A program made the position numbers and the translations under genes. A stretch of 64,000 bases of DNA from NCBI RefSeq assembly GCF_039614725.1, contig NZ_CP154859.1, positions 868,001-932,000 of the forward strand, read 5' to 3'. Shown here in pieces: positions 8,340 through 16,633 of this stretch; within the stretch, counting starts at the first letter, position 1, and the number at the start of each line of letters is the position of its first letter. The DNA comes from Thauera sp. JM12B12 (GTDB lineage Bacteria; Pseudomonadota; Gammaproteobacteria; Burkholderiales; Rhodocyclaceae). The notes under the pieces were generated by a model. That model had not been told where the DNA came from and ran no database searches. It saw only the letters and a list, made by a program, of their open reading frames with translations.

Positions 8340-8615
8340 ATGAAAAGCCATCTTGCCGAAGACATCCGGATCGCCCATCCGCGCTTTCACCATTCGACCC
8401 GCGAGGGCTTGTACTGCCCGATCGCGTTCATGTTCGTCACCGCGCACATGTGCGACGACATCCTGGCCGAGCGCCAGATGCTGCTCGCGTCGCTGCCGCC
8501 GGCCCTGCACGAGCGCCAGCTGCGCCTGTTCGCGCGCTACGACCCGGCGGTGAGCGCGTCCGCCTTCAAGCGGCTGCTGCAGGTCTATGTCCACCCGGAG
8601 TGCGGTTCGCGCTGA
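8340..8615 (+). CDS. 91-residue conserved protein, copy 1 of a tandem pair
   Basis: A 91-residue soluble protein beginning MKSHLAEDIRIAHPRFHH, with IAFMFVT and a helical C-terminal half (LHERQLRLFARYDPAVSA). It is about two-thirds identical to the product of 8772-9047 and the same length, so the pair arose by local duplication. Two histidines in a row and two acidic pairs (DD, AE) are shared, but no catalytic motif is evident and I do not recognise the family. The ATG at 8340 is chosen because the paralogue begins at the same residue; an upstream in-frame start would add a proline-rich segment not shared by the copy. Confidence 0.65.
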   Translation: MKSHLAEDIRIAHPRFHHSTREGLYCPIAFMFVTAHMCDDILAERQMLLASLPPALHERQLRLFARYDPAVSASAFKRLLQVYVHPECGSR

Positions 8616-8771
8616 ACCTGCAGGCAGGCGGTGGGCGCTGCACGCGGCGGGGAATCTTTCTCCGCGGAGGCCGGTCTGTTCAGGCGAACAGGCCGGAGGA
8701 GGGCGAGGCGATCATGCTTATGTCACATCTTCGGTGTATAAAGACGCGTTTTCCATGCCGTCCGCGGAGCC

Positions 8772-9047
8772 ATGAAGAGTCACCTCGCAGAACACATCCA
8801 GATCGCCCATCCCCGTTTTCACCATCCGCTCGGCGACGGGCTATACAGCCCGATCGCCTTCATGTTCGTGACGCCGCGCATGCGTGACGACATCCTCGAC
8901 GAGCGCGAGATGCTGCTTTCGGCGCAGCCCGCCGCGCTGCACGAGCGCCAGCAGAAGCTGTTCGCCAGCTACGAGCCCGGAGTCAGCGCCGAGGCCTTCA
9001 AGCAGCTCCTGCGCCTCTACGGCTACCCGTTCTCCAACCGGCGCTGA
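8772..9047 (+). CDS. 91-residue conserved protein, copy 2 of a tandem pair
   Basis: A 91-residue paralogue of the gene at 8340, differing mainly at surface-type positions (for example HSTREGLYC versus HPLGDGLYS) while keeping IAHPRFHH, PIAFMFVT, DDIL and LHERQ. About 156 bases separate the two genes, enough for its own promoter; a TATAAAG sequence lies near 8737-8743, some 30 bases upstream of the ATG. The copy 1 cysteines (YCPIA, HMCDD, PECG) are absent here, so the two may have diverged in metal or redox behaviour. Function unknown. It converges on the spermidine-synthase-like gene that ends at 9095. Confidence 0.65.
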   Translation: MKSHLAEHIQIAHPRFHHPLGDGLYSPIAFMFVTPRMRDDILDEREMLLSAQPAALHERQQKLFASYEPGVSAEAFKQLLRLYGYPFSNRR

Positions 9048-9094
9048 GCCGGCGCCGCCTGCGCCAACGCTGGCGGCCCTTGTCATGTTCGTGG

Positions 9095-9955
9095 TCAGCG
9101 CGCCAGGCGCTGGGCGTGCCCCTGCCGTTCGCCGGCCTCGAGCTGCTGCGCGAAGGCGGGGAAGTCCAGCCCGAGACGCGCCTGCAGCGCCAGCGCCTGG
9201 CTGCGCAGCCAGTGCCAGCGCGGCGCGAAGGCCGGGTCGCGGAAGGCGAACAGGATGTGGTTGCCGTCCTCGCGCACCGGGATCGCGATCACGCGCTCGT
9301 CGAACACTTCCAGCAGGCGGGCCACGTGCGGTGCGTAGCCCGCGCGCGCGCCGGCCACGTTCATGACCAGCACGCCCCGCCCGCCCAGGTGGCGGCGGGC
9401 GTGTTCGTAGAAATCCGCTTCGAGTAGTGCGCCGGCCACCCCGTCGGCACCGAAGGCGTCGACCAGCAGCAGGTCGCAGCGCGTCTGCGCCGCCGCGATC
9501 CACTGCACGCCGTCGCCCGCCACGACGCGAAAGCGTGCGTCGTCGGGCGGCACGCCGAAGTGCTCGCGCAGCGCGATCACGTGCGGGTCGATCTCGAGCG
9601 CGGTGAGCTCGGCCGCGGGCAGGTGGCGGTGGCAGAAGCTGGCCAGCGAGCCGCCACCCAGCCCGAGCATGGTGATCCGCCGCGGGCGCGGGTTGAACAG
9701 CAGGCAGGCCATCATGCGCTGGGCGTAGGCGAGCGCCAGCAGCGCCGGGTGGTCGATGACCATCACGCTCTGCACGAAACCGAGACTGAAATGCAGTGCG
9801 CGCAGGCCACCGTTCTCGAGCACGAAGGGCTTGTCGTAGCGGCCCGCGAGCAGGCGTGCGGCGAGCGCGGCGGCGTCGCTGTCCGGCGGCTCGAGCAGGC
9901 GGACGAGGCCGGGCTCGGCGGGGAAGGGGCTGGGCAGCTCGAACAGGTGTTTCAT
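9095..9955 (-). CDS. Spermidine-synthase-like (PABS fold) protein
   Basis: A 286-residue protein with the Rossmann-type aminopropyltransferase/methyltransferase fold: MLGLGGGSLASFCHRHLP (nucleotide loop), ALEIDPHVI (acidic ribose contact), VVAGDGVQWI and DLLLVDAFGADG. These match spermidine-synthase-like proteins found widely in proteobacteria without a proven polyamine role. The N-terminal tetramerisation strand region is short. The ATG at 9955 (MKHLFELPSPFP) is preferred to a longer reading that would run into the UbiB gene's 3' end. It lies 44 bases downstream of the UbiB-like gene on the same strand and is probably the last gene of that operon. Whether it uses decarboxylated SAM or SAM cannot be told from the sequence. 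Confidence 0.8.
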   Translation of the reverse strand: MKHLFELPSPFPAEPGLVRLLEPPDSDAAALAARLLAGRYDKPFVLENGGLRALHFSLGFVQSVMVIDHPALLALAYAQRMMACLLFNPRPRRITMLGLGGGSLASFCHRHLPAAELTALEIDPHVIALREHFGVPPDDARFRVVAGDGVQWIAAAQTRCDLLLVDAFGADGVAGALLEADFYEHARRHLGGRGVLVMNVAGARAGYAPHVARLLEVFDERVIAIPVREDGNHILFAFRDPAFAPRWHWLRSQALALQARLGLDFPAFAQQLEAGERQGHAQRLAR

Positions 9956-9999
9956 GCCATGGCTAGGCTCTGCATCGGCGAACGAGGGCGGCGCCGGCT

Positions 10000-11691
10000 T
10001 CAGCGCCGTCCGCTGCGCCAGATCGACACCAGCACCCACAGCCCGCCCCCCACCGCGCCGAGGAAGCCGAGCAGGCCGAAGGTACGCAGGCTCGCCAGCC
10101 CGGGGTCGCGCACCACCGCCATCAGGATCGCGGTGCCGATGATCAGCGCCGCGGTGACGATGCCGAGCGTCATGCGGCTGATCGCGCGGTCGAGCTGGTC
10201 CGCCGTGCGCTTGAGCGAGAGCACGTCAACCTGGATCTGCAGCTTGCCGCGGCGGCCGGCGCGCAGCAGGTCGCGCAGGTCCTGGGGCAGACCGGTGACG
10301 AGATCGAGCGTACTGCCCAGGCCGCGCCAGCCGCGGCGGGCGAGGGCGGCGGGGGCGTGGTGGGCGGCGAGCACCTGCTCGAGCAGCGGCTGTACCTCGC
10401 CGGCGAGGTCGAAGTCGGGGTCGAGCTGGCGGCCGAGGCCCTCCAGCGTGATGAAGGCCTTGATCAGCAGCGCGAGATCGGGCGGCAGCGCCAGGCCGTG
10501 CTCGCGCAGCAGCGCCATCAGGTCGGACAGCATGGCGGTGAGGTCGAGGCGCTTGAGCGGCACGCCCTTGTACTGGTCGACGAAGGCCTCGATGTCGCGG
10601 CGCAGGCGCTCGGGCGAGGTGTCGGGGTCGCCCTCGTCGCCGCTGCGCCACTCCTGCATCACGTCTGCGACGGTCGCGGCGTCGCCCGATACGAGGCCGA
10701 GCAGCATCACCGCGACCTCGTGGCGGCGCGCCTCGGACAGCCGTCCGACCATGCCGAAGTCGATCAGTGCGACGCGGTTGGCGGGCAGGTAGAACACGTT
10801 GCCGGGGTGCGGGTCGGCGTGGAACAGGCCGTCTTCCAGCATCATCTTCAGCACCGCGGCGGCGCCGCTGCGCGCGAGCGCCTTGCGGTCGAGGCCTGCG
10901 GCGTCGACCAGGTCGAGGCGGCGGCCGGGGATGCCGTCGACGTAGTCCTGCACGTTGAGGCGCTCGCCGCACCACGCCCAGTGGATGGCGGGAATGACGA
11001 TGTCCGCGTGGCTGGCGAGGTTGCCGGCGATGCGCTCGGCGTTGCGGCACTCGGCGGCGAAGTCGAGCTCGCGGCGCAGCGACAGGGTGAATTCGCGCAC
11101 CACCTCGCGTGGGCGGTAGCGGCGAAGGTCGGGGGCTTCGGCGTCGATCAGCTCGGCCAGCCGCGCGAGCAGGTTGAGGTCGGCCTCGACCTGCGGGCGG
11201 ATGCCCGGGCGGCGCACCTTGAGCACCACCTCGCGGCCGTTGGCCAGGCGCGCACGATGCACCTGGGCGAGCGATGCGGCTGCGATCGGTACCGTCTGCA
11301 GGTCGGCGAAAACGGTCTCGGGTGCCGCGCCGAGGTCCTCGGCGAGCTGCGCGTGGATGCCGTCCCAGGGCGCCGCGGGTGCGGCGTCCTGCAGCTTGCC
11401 GAACTCGGCGATCCAGTCGGGCGGGAACAGGTCCACCCGGGTGGCGAGGAGCTGGCCGAGCTTGATGAAGGTGGGGCCGAGCTCTTCCAGCGTACGGCGG
11501 ATGCGCTCGGGCGGCTCCATGTGGGCGAGCGCTTCGGGTGCGCGCCAGTGCAGGGCCTTGCCGGCGCGTTCGAGCGCGTTGCCGAGGCCGACGCGGCGCA
11601 CGAGGTCGCTGAAACCGTAGCGCACGAGCACGCTGGCGATCTCGTGCGCGCGGGCGAGGTCGCGTGCCGCGCCGATGGCCTCCCAGAGCAT
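10000..11691 (-). CDS. ubiB: UbiB/ABC1-family atypical protein kinase
   Basis: A 563-residue protein of the ABC1/UbiB family, atypical kinases or ATPases that support ubiquinone biosynthesis. The family hallmarks are present: the KxGQ motif in FIKLGQLLATRVDLFPPDW near residue 85, the alanine-rich loop AAASLAQVHRA, the lysine in VVLKVRRPG, HADPHPGNVFY, and the metal-binding LIDFGMVG. Two hydrophobic segments close the chain (about 500-555), as in membrane-anchored UbiB. The ATG at 11691 lies four bases after the stop of the upstream helical protein. Because genomes may hold more than one family member and no other ubi gene is adjacent, the gene symbol is provisional. Confidence 0.85.
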   Translation of the reverse strand: MLWEAIGAARDLARAHEIASVLVRYGFSDLVRRVGLGNALERAGKALHWRAPEALAHMEPPERIRRTLEELGPTFIKLGQLLATRVDLFPPDWIAEFGKLQDAAPAAPWDGIHAQLAEDLGAAPETVFADLQTVPIAAASLAQVHRARLANGREVVLKVRRPGIRPQVEADLNLLARLAELIDAEAPDLRRYRPREVVREFTLSLRRELDFAAECRNAERIAGNLASHADIVIPAIHWAWCGERLNVQDYVDGIPGRRLDLVDAAGLDRKALARSGAAAVLKMMLEDGLFHADPHPGNVFYLPANRVALIDFGMVGRLSEARRHEVAVMLLGLVSGDAATVADVMQEWRSGDEGDPDTSPERLRRDIEAFVDQYKGVPLKRLDLTAMLSDLMALLREHGLALPPDLALLIKAFITLEGLGRQLDPDFDLAGEVQPLLEQVLAAHHAPAALARRGWRGLGSTLDLVTGLPQDLRDLLRAGRRGKLQIQVDVLSLKRTADQLDRAISRMTLGIVTAALIIGTAILMAVVRDPGLASLRTFGLLGFLGAVGGGLWVLVSIWRSGRR

Positions 11692-11695
11692 CGAA

Positions 11696-12361
11696 TCAGT
11701 CTTTGTCTTCGTCGCGCGCGGTGCCGGGCCCGGATGGGTGCAGGCGGTCGGCGACCCCGCGCAGCATGCCGGCGGCGAGGCTGGCAAGGAGCTCGGTCTG
11801 GTTGCGCAGGGTCTGCATCCCGCCCTCGACCTGGGACCACGCCAGGCTGCTGCTGGCGCGTGCCAGCTCGGCGATCGCGTCGCGCACGCGCGCGCCGGAG
11901 GCGGTGCCGCTGTGGCGCATGTGCTCGGCGAGCTCGGTCAGGGTGTCGCGGGCCTGGCCGCTGGTCTTGCGCGCGGCGTCGCCGAGGGCGCCGATGAAAT
12001 CGCTTTCCAGGGTGGAGAAGGGCTCCAGCGTCTGGCGCAGGCCTTCGCGCGTGAACTCCGCGCTGCGCCCGACCGCCTCCTGCATGGCGAGCTGGGTCGC
12101 CTGCGCGGCGCTCGCCATTGCCTGGTCGAGGCCGTGCATCGCCTCCCTGAAGGCGGCGCTGCGCTCGGCGTCGACCGGCATCGCGCCGCGCTGGGCGCCC
12201 TCGAGCACGGCATTCATCACGTCGCGCAGCGCCTTGCCGTCGAGGCGGCCCTCGGTCAGCGCGGCGAGGGTGATCGTACGCACGCGCTCGGCGATGGATG
12301 CGGTGTCGGCGCCGACGGCGGCCTCCACGTCGCGTTCGATCTTGCGGGTGTCCAGGCTCAT
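11696..12361 (-). CDS. Helical protein (DUF6781-like), upstream of UbiB-like kinase
   Basis: A 221-residue, almost entirely alpha-helical protein starting MSLDTRKIERDVEAAVG, rich in alanine, glutamate and serine, with no signal peptide or membrane helix. The heptad-like pattern through residues 60-200 suggests a coiled coil or four-helix bundle similar to phasin-type proteins. It resembles the DUF6781 family known from Rhodocyclales; that assignment is from memory and not tested. It is the first gene of a leftward unit with the UbiB-like kinase (four bases downstream) and the spermidine-synthase-like protein, so a role in membrane or quinone metabolism is possible but unproven. Confidence 0.65.
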   Translation of the reverse strand: MSLDTRKIERDVEAAVGADTASIAERVRTITLAALTEGRLDGKALRDVMNAVLEGAQRGAMPVDAERSAAFREAMHGLDQAMASAAQATQLAMQEAVGRSAEFTREGLRQTLEPFSTLESDFIGALGDAARKTSGQARDTLTELAEHMRHSGTASGARVRDAIAELARASSSLAWSQVEGGMQTLRNQTELLASLAAGMLRGVADRLHPSGPGTARDEDKD

Positions 12362-12538
12362 GTTCGGTCTCCAGTGCGGGTTCGGCGGGGCGGAAACGAA
12401 GGCTTCCTTCAGTCTATTGAGGGCGGAGGCGGAAACACAAGCGCGGTCTTCCGCCCGCCCACGCGGTGTGGCGCGTCCGGTACCATCCACGGCGCGTGTG
12501 CGCCCGCGGCGCAGCCCACTCCGGGGAGTCCGATCGAG

Positions 12539-13405
12539 ATGTACCGTTTGTTCAAGACCTCGCACCGGCGTTGCGCAATTGCGGCAGCGCTCGCTCTTCT
12601 CGCCTGGCTTGCCGCGTTGCCCGCGGCCGCGGGCGAACTGCCGCGCGCGCGCAGCGTGCCGGGCGGGGTCGCCGTGGTCGAGCTCGGTCCGGCGCTGGTG
12701 GCGCCGCGGGCGAGCGTGGACGGGGTGCCGGTACTGGTGAGCGGGCGGCCCGGCGGCTGGGTCGCGGTGGTGGGCATCCCGCTCGAGGCCGCAGCCGGCG
12801 CGCTGTACCTGGACGTGCGCGGCGAGGATGCGCCGCCGCGGCGGCTCGAGGTCGCCGTGGCGCCGGTACGCTATGCCGAGCAGCGCCTCCGGGTGGCTCC
12901 CGGCAAGGTCGACCTGTCGCCCGAGGATCTTGCCCGCCACGAGCGTGAGCGCCTGCGCTCGGCCGAGGTGATCTCGACCTGGAGTGCGCGCGAACCCGCC
13001 ACCCTGCGCATGCTGCAGCCGGTGCCCGGGCGGCGCTCGGGTTCCTTCGGCCTGCGCCGGGTGTTCAACGAGCAGCCGCGCAAGCCGCACAGCGGCATGG
13101 ACATCGCCGCGCCCACCGGGACCCCGGTGGTGGCGGCAGCTGCGGGCCGGGTGATCGACACCGGCGACTACTTCTTCAACGGCAACACCGTGTGGCTGGA
13201 TCACGGCAGCGGGCTGCTCAGCATGTACTGCCACCTGTCCGCGATCGATGTTCGGCCCGGCGAGGAGGTTGCTGCGGGCGCGCGCATCGGCGCGGTCGGT
13301 GCCACCGGGCGTGTCACCGGGCCACACCTGCACTGGTCGGTGATGCTCAACCGCACGATGGTGGACCCGGCGCTGTTCCTCGCCGACGCCGGCCGCGCGC
13401 GCTGA
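12539..13405 (+). CDS. M23 family peptidoglycan endopeptidase (LytM/NlpD-like)
   Basis: A 288-residue exported protein with a signal peptide (hydrophobic AIAAALALLAWLAALPAAAG, residues about 13-32), a beta-rich N-terminal domain, and a C-terminal M23 domain at about 180-280. The zinc ligands are all visible: HSGMD (His and Asp), YCHLS and GPHLHW. Enzymes of this class cut peptide cross-links in the periplasm during growth or division. The ATG at 12539 is preceded by GGGGAG. It is divergent from the helical-protein operon and followed 104 bases later by the histidine kinase gene. The domain order (N-terminal Ig-like, then M23) is that of common proteobacterial LytM peptidases. Confidence 0.9.
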   Translation: MYRLFKTSHRRCAIAAALALLAWLAALPAAAGELPRARSVPGGVAVVELGPALVAPRASVDGVPVLVSGRPGGWVAVVGIPLEAAAGALYLDVRGEDAPPRRLEVAVAPVRYAEQRLRVAPGKVDLSPEDLARHERERLRSAEVISTWSAREPATLRMLQPVPGRRSGSFGLRRVFNEQPRKPHSGMDIAAPTGTPVVAAAAGRVIDTGDYFFNGNTVWLDHGSGLLSMYCHLSAIDVRPGEEVAAGARIGAVGATGRVTGPHLHWSVMLNRTMVDPALFLADAGRAR

Positions 13406-13509
13406 ATGCGCTACGCTTGCGGCATCGCAGCCGTCGAGCATCCCGTTCTCCCTGCCGACTTTCTCGATACGCCTGTTCCGCTGCGGCGGCGAGCGCGTAC
13501 ACTTCCGTC

Positions 13510-16467
13510 ATGAATCACGCCCCAGACGCCGCCGCCCCGAGCGAGCGTGCCCGCCGCCATGCCGCGCTCCGCTTCGCCTTTCCGCTCATCGCCCTCACCC
13601 TGCTCATCGGCGCGGTGGGCGCATTCGGCTACCGCGCGCTGAGCGAGGAGATCCGCCGCGAGACGCAGCGCACGCTCGCCGTCATCGCCGAGCAGAAGCG
13701 CCAGCAGATCGAGGGCTGGCTCCACGAAGCGCGGGTGGACGCGGAGATGTACTTCTCCGGGCACTCGCAGCTCGAAGCGGTGTTCGAGCAGTGGCTCGAT
13801 GACGGCCGCCGCGATGCCGCCGCGCTCGCGCGCATGCGCGCGCTCGTCGAGGAACTCGCCCGCCTGCGCGGCTGGGAGAGCGTCGCGCTGGTGGACGCCG
13901 GAGGCGCGCCCGCGCTCGCGATCGGCAGCGCCGACCTTTCCGTCCATGCCGCGTTGATCGCGGACGTGCTGCGCCGGCCGCGCGTCGAACTGGTCGACCT
14001 GCACCAGGACGCGCAGGGCGGCATCCACTTCGGCGTGCTCGCCCCGGTGGGGGCGCCGGCGCGCGGCGTCGCCTATCTCATCTGGCGCGCCGAAGCGCAG
14101 CTCTATCCGATGGTGGAGGCGTGGCCGGTGCCCACGCGCAGCGCCGAGACCTATCTCGTGCGCCGCGATGGCGACGGCGTGCGCTTCCTGACTCCGCTGC
14201 GCCATCACGCCGACGCCGCGCTCCGGCTCCTGCGGCCGCTCGACACGCCCGACCTGCCCGCCGCGCGCGCCGTGCTCGGCGAGCGCGGCATCCTTGCCGG
14301 CGGTCGCGACTATCGCAGCGTGCCGGTGCTGGCCTACGCGGCCGCGGTCGAGGGCACGCCCTGGCTCATGCTCGCCGAGATCGACGAGCGCGAGGCCTAT
14401 TCCGGCATCCGTACGCTGACCTGGGGCATGGGTGTGGTGATGCTGCTCGGACTGACGCTGGTGTACTCGGCCGGCTACCTGATGTGGCGGCGCGACCGCG
14501 AGCAGCGCGAACTCGCCGCGCTGCAGGCGCGCCAGGCGGCCGAGGCGCGCTTTCGCGTCATCTTCGAGCAGGCCCCGCTCGGGGTCGTGCTGCTCGACCC
14601 GCGCACGCGGCGGATCACCGAGGCCAACAGCCGCTTCGCCGAGATCGTCGGACGCCGTGCCGAGGCGCTCGTCGGCGTCGACCCGATCCAGCTCACCCAT
14701 GCCGAAGACGTTGCCGAGAGCCAGCGCCAGCTCGCCCGCCTCGACGCCGGGCGGATCGCCGGCTACCGTCTCAACAAGCGCTACCTGCGCCCGGATGGCA
14801 CGCCGGTGTGGGTGAGCCTGGCCTTCGCGCCGGTGCAGGTCGCCTCCGAGGATGCGCCGCGCTACCTCGGCATCGTCGAGGACATCTCCGCGCGCATGGA
14901 AATGGAGGACCGCCTGCGCCAGGCCTCGGCAGAAGCCGCCGCAGCCAACGCCGCCAAGAGCGAATTCCTCGCCCACATGAGCCACGAGATCCGTACGCCG
15001 ATGAACGCGGTGCTCGGTCTCGCCCAGGTGCTCGAGCGCGAGCCGCTTGCGCCCAACCAGCGTGACATGGTCGAGCGCATCCGCAGCGCCGGCCAGTCCC
15101 TGCTCGCGATCCTCAACGACGTACTCGACCTGTCGAAGATCGAGGCCGGGCAGCTGCGCATCGAGCCGCGCCCCTTCGACCTGCGCGCCGTGCTCGCCAA
15201 TCTGGAAAGCCTGATGGGACAGAGCGCACACGCCAAGGGCCTCGCCCTGCGCGTCGAGGCCCAGGCGCTGCCGCCCGGCCTGCTGCTCGGCGACGGGCTG
15301 CGCATCGAGCAGCTGCTGTTCAACCTCGTCGGCAACGCGATCAAGTTCACCGAGCGCGGCGAGGTGGCGCTGCGGGTACGCACCGATCCCCTTGCCGATG
15401 GCGGCCTGCGCCTGCGCGTGGAGGTGCGCGACACCGGCATCGGCATCTCGCCGGAGGCGCTGGCGCGGCTGTTCACCCCCTTCACCCAGGCCGACGCCGG
15501 CATCGGCCGGCGTTTCGGCGGCACCGGGCTGGGATTGTCGATCTGCAAGCGCCTGGTCGAGCTGATGGGTGGCACCATCGGTGCGCAGAGCCAGCCCGGC
15601 TTGGGCAGCCTGTTCTGGTTCGAGCTTCCGCTCGAGCCGGCCGCGGGCGAGGCGGTGGCGCGGGCGGCGCCTTCCGCACCCGCGCAGCACGGACCGCGGC
15701 TGAGCGGCGCCCATGTCCTGGTGGTCGACGACAGCGCGATGAACCGCGACCTCGTCGAGCGCGCGCTCGCGCTGGAGGGGGCCACCGCCACGCTCGCCGC
15801 CGACGGCCAGCAGGCGCTCGAGCTGCTCAAGAGCCGGGCGCAGGCCTTCGACGCGGTGCTCATGGACGTGCAGATGCCGGTACTCGACGGCCTCGGCGCC
15901 ACCCGCCGCATCCGTGAGGAGCTCGGTCTGGTGGCGCTGCCCGTGATCGCCTTCACCGCCGGAGTGCGCGACGAACAGCAGGCCGCGGCGCGTGCCGCAG
16001 GTGCCGACGACGTGCTGCCCAAGCCGATGGACCTCGAGCAGATGACGCAGCTGCTGCTGCGCTGGATCGGCCCGCGGCCGCCGTCCGCCGCAGCGACGAC
16101 TGCCGCCCCCGCCACGGCGGACGACGACTTCCCGACGCTGCCCGGCATCGACCGTGCGCGCGCGATCCAGCGTCTCGGCAAGGATCGAGCGATGTTCCTC
16201 GGCCTGCTCGAGCTCTTCATCGAGGACAACGCCGACGTGGTCGCGCACGCACGCGAGGACCTCGCGCGCGGCGACGCGGACGCCGCCGCCCGCCGCATGC
16301 ACACGCTGCGCAGCAACGCCGGCTTCATCTGCGCGCTCGCCATCATGGACGCCGCGGGTGCGCTGGAGAAGGCGATCGAGGCGCACGAGGCGGGCGTGGA
16401 CGCCGCGCTCGATGCGCTTGCCGGCGACATCGCGGCGCTCGTCGCCGCCGGTCGCGCGCTGGGCTGA
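13510..16467 (+). CDS. Hybrid sensor histidine kinase (sensor-PAS-HK-REC-HPt)
   Basis: A 985-residue membrane kinase carrying a complete phosphorelay. Membrane helices lie at about 22-42 and 303-325, enclosing a 260-residue periplasmic sensor region. Then come a PAS domain (345-465, ITEANSRFAEIVGR), a HisKA domain with phosphoacceptor His492 (SHEIRTPMN), an ATPase domain (NLVGNAIKFTERG; DTGIGISPE; FGGTGLGLSICKR), a receiver (about 735-855, phosphoacceptor in LMDVQMPVLDG, lysine in LPKPMD) and an HPt domain with its histidine in RRMHTLRSNAGF near residue 931. The signal and the output regulator are unknown: no response regulator gene is adjacent, so phosphate must pass to a protein encoded elsewhere. 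Confidence 0.92.
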   Translation: MNHAPDAAAPSERARRHAALRFAFPLIALTLLIGAVGAFGYRALSEEIRRETQRTLAVIAEQKRQQIEGWLHEARVDAEMYFSGHSQLEAVFEQWLDDGRRDAAALARMRALVEELARLRGWESVALVDAGGAPALAIGSADLSVHAALIADVLRRPRVELVDLHQDAQGGIHFGVLAPVGAPARGVAYLIWRAEAQLYPMVEAWPVPTRSAETYLVRRDGDGVRFLTPLRHHADAALRLLRPLDTPDLPAARAVLGERGILAGGRDYRSVPVLAYAAAVEGTPWLMLAEIDEREAYSGIRTLTWGMGVVMLLGLTLVYSAGYLMWRRDREQRELAALQARQAAEARFRVIFEQAPLGVVLLDPRTRRITEANSRFAEIVGRRAEALVGVDPIQLTHAEDVAESQRQLARLDAGRIAGYRLNKRYLRPDGTPVWVSLAFAPVQVASEDAPRYLGIVEDISARMEMEDRLRQASAEAAAANAAKSEFLAHMSHEIRTPMNAVLGLAQVLEREPLAPNQRDMVERIRSAGQSLLAILNDVLDLSKIEAGQLRIEPRPFDLRAVLANLESLMGQSAHAKGLALRVEAQALPPGLLLGDGLRIEQLLFNLVGNAIKFTERGEVALRVRTDPLADGGLRLRVEVRDTGIGISPEALARLFTPFTQADAGIGRRFGGTGLGLSICKRLVELMGGTIGAQSQPGLGSLFWFELPLEPAAGEAVARAAPSAPAQHGPRLSGAHVLVVDDSAMNRDLVERALALEGATATLAADGQQALELLKSRAQAFDAVLMDVQMPVLDGLGATRRIREELGLVALPVIAFTAGVRDEQQAAARAAGADDVLPKPMDLEQMTQLLLRWIGPRPPSAAATTAAPATADDDFPTLPGIDRARAIQRLGKDRAMFLGLLELFIEDNADVVAHAREDLARGDADAAARRMHTLRSNAGFICALAIMDAAGALEKAIEAHEAGVDAALDALAGDIAALVAAGRALG

Positions 16468-16633
16468 GGCCCGCCTGGGGAGCCCGCGCGGCCGACGTGG
16501 ACACGGTCGGGCGGCCTGCCTATCCTGAATTGGAACGCGACCCGCCAGCCCCCGGCGCGGTCCGGGTTTGCCCGGGCCGGCGCGCCGCTGCCCCGGGTGC
16601 CCGCCGCTGCCGCACCGCACCCAGGAGACTGCC

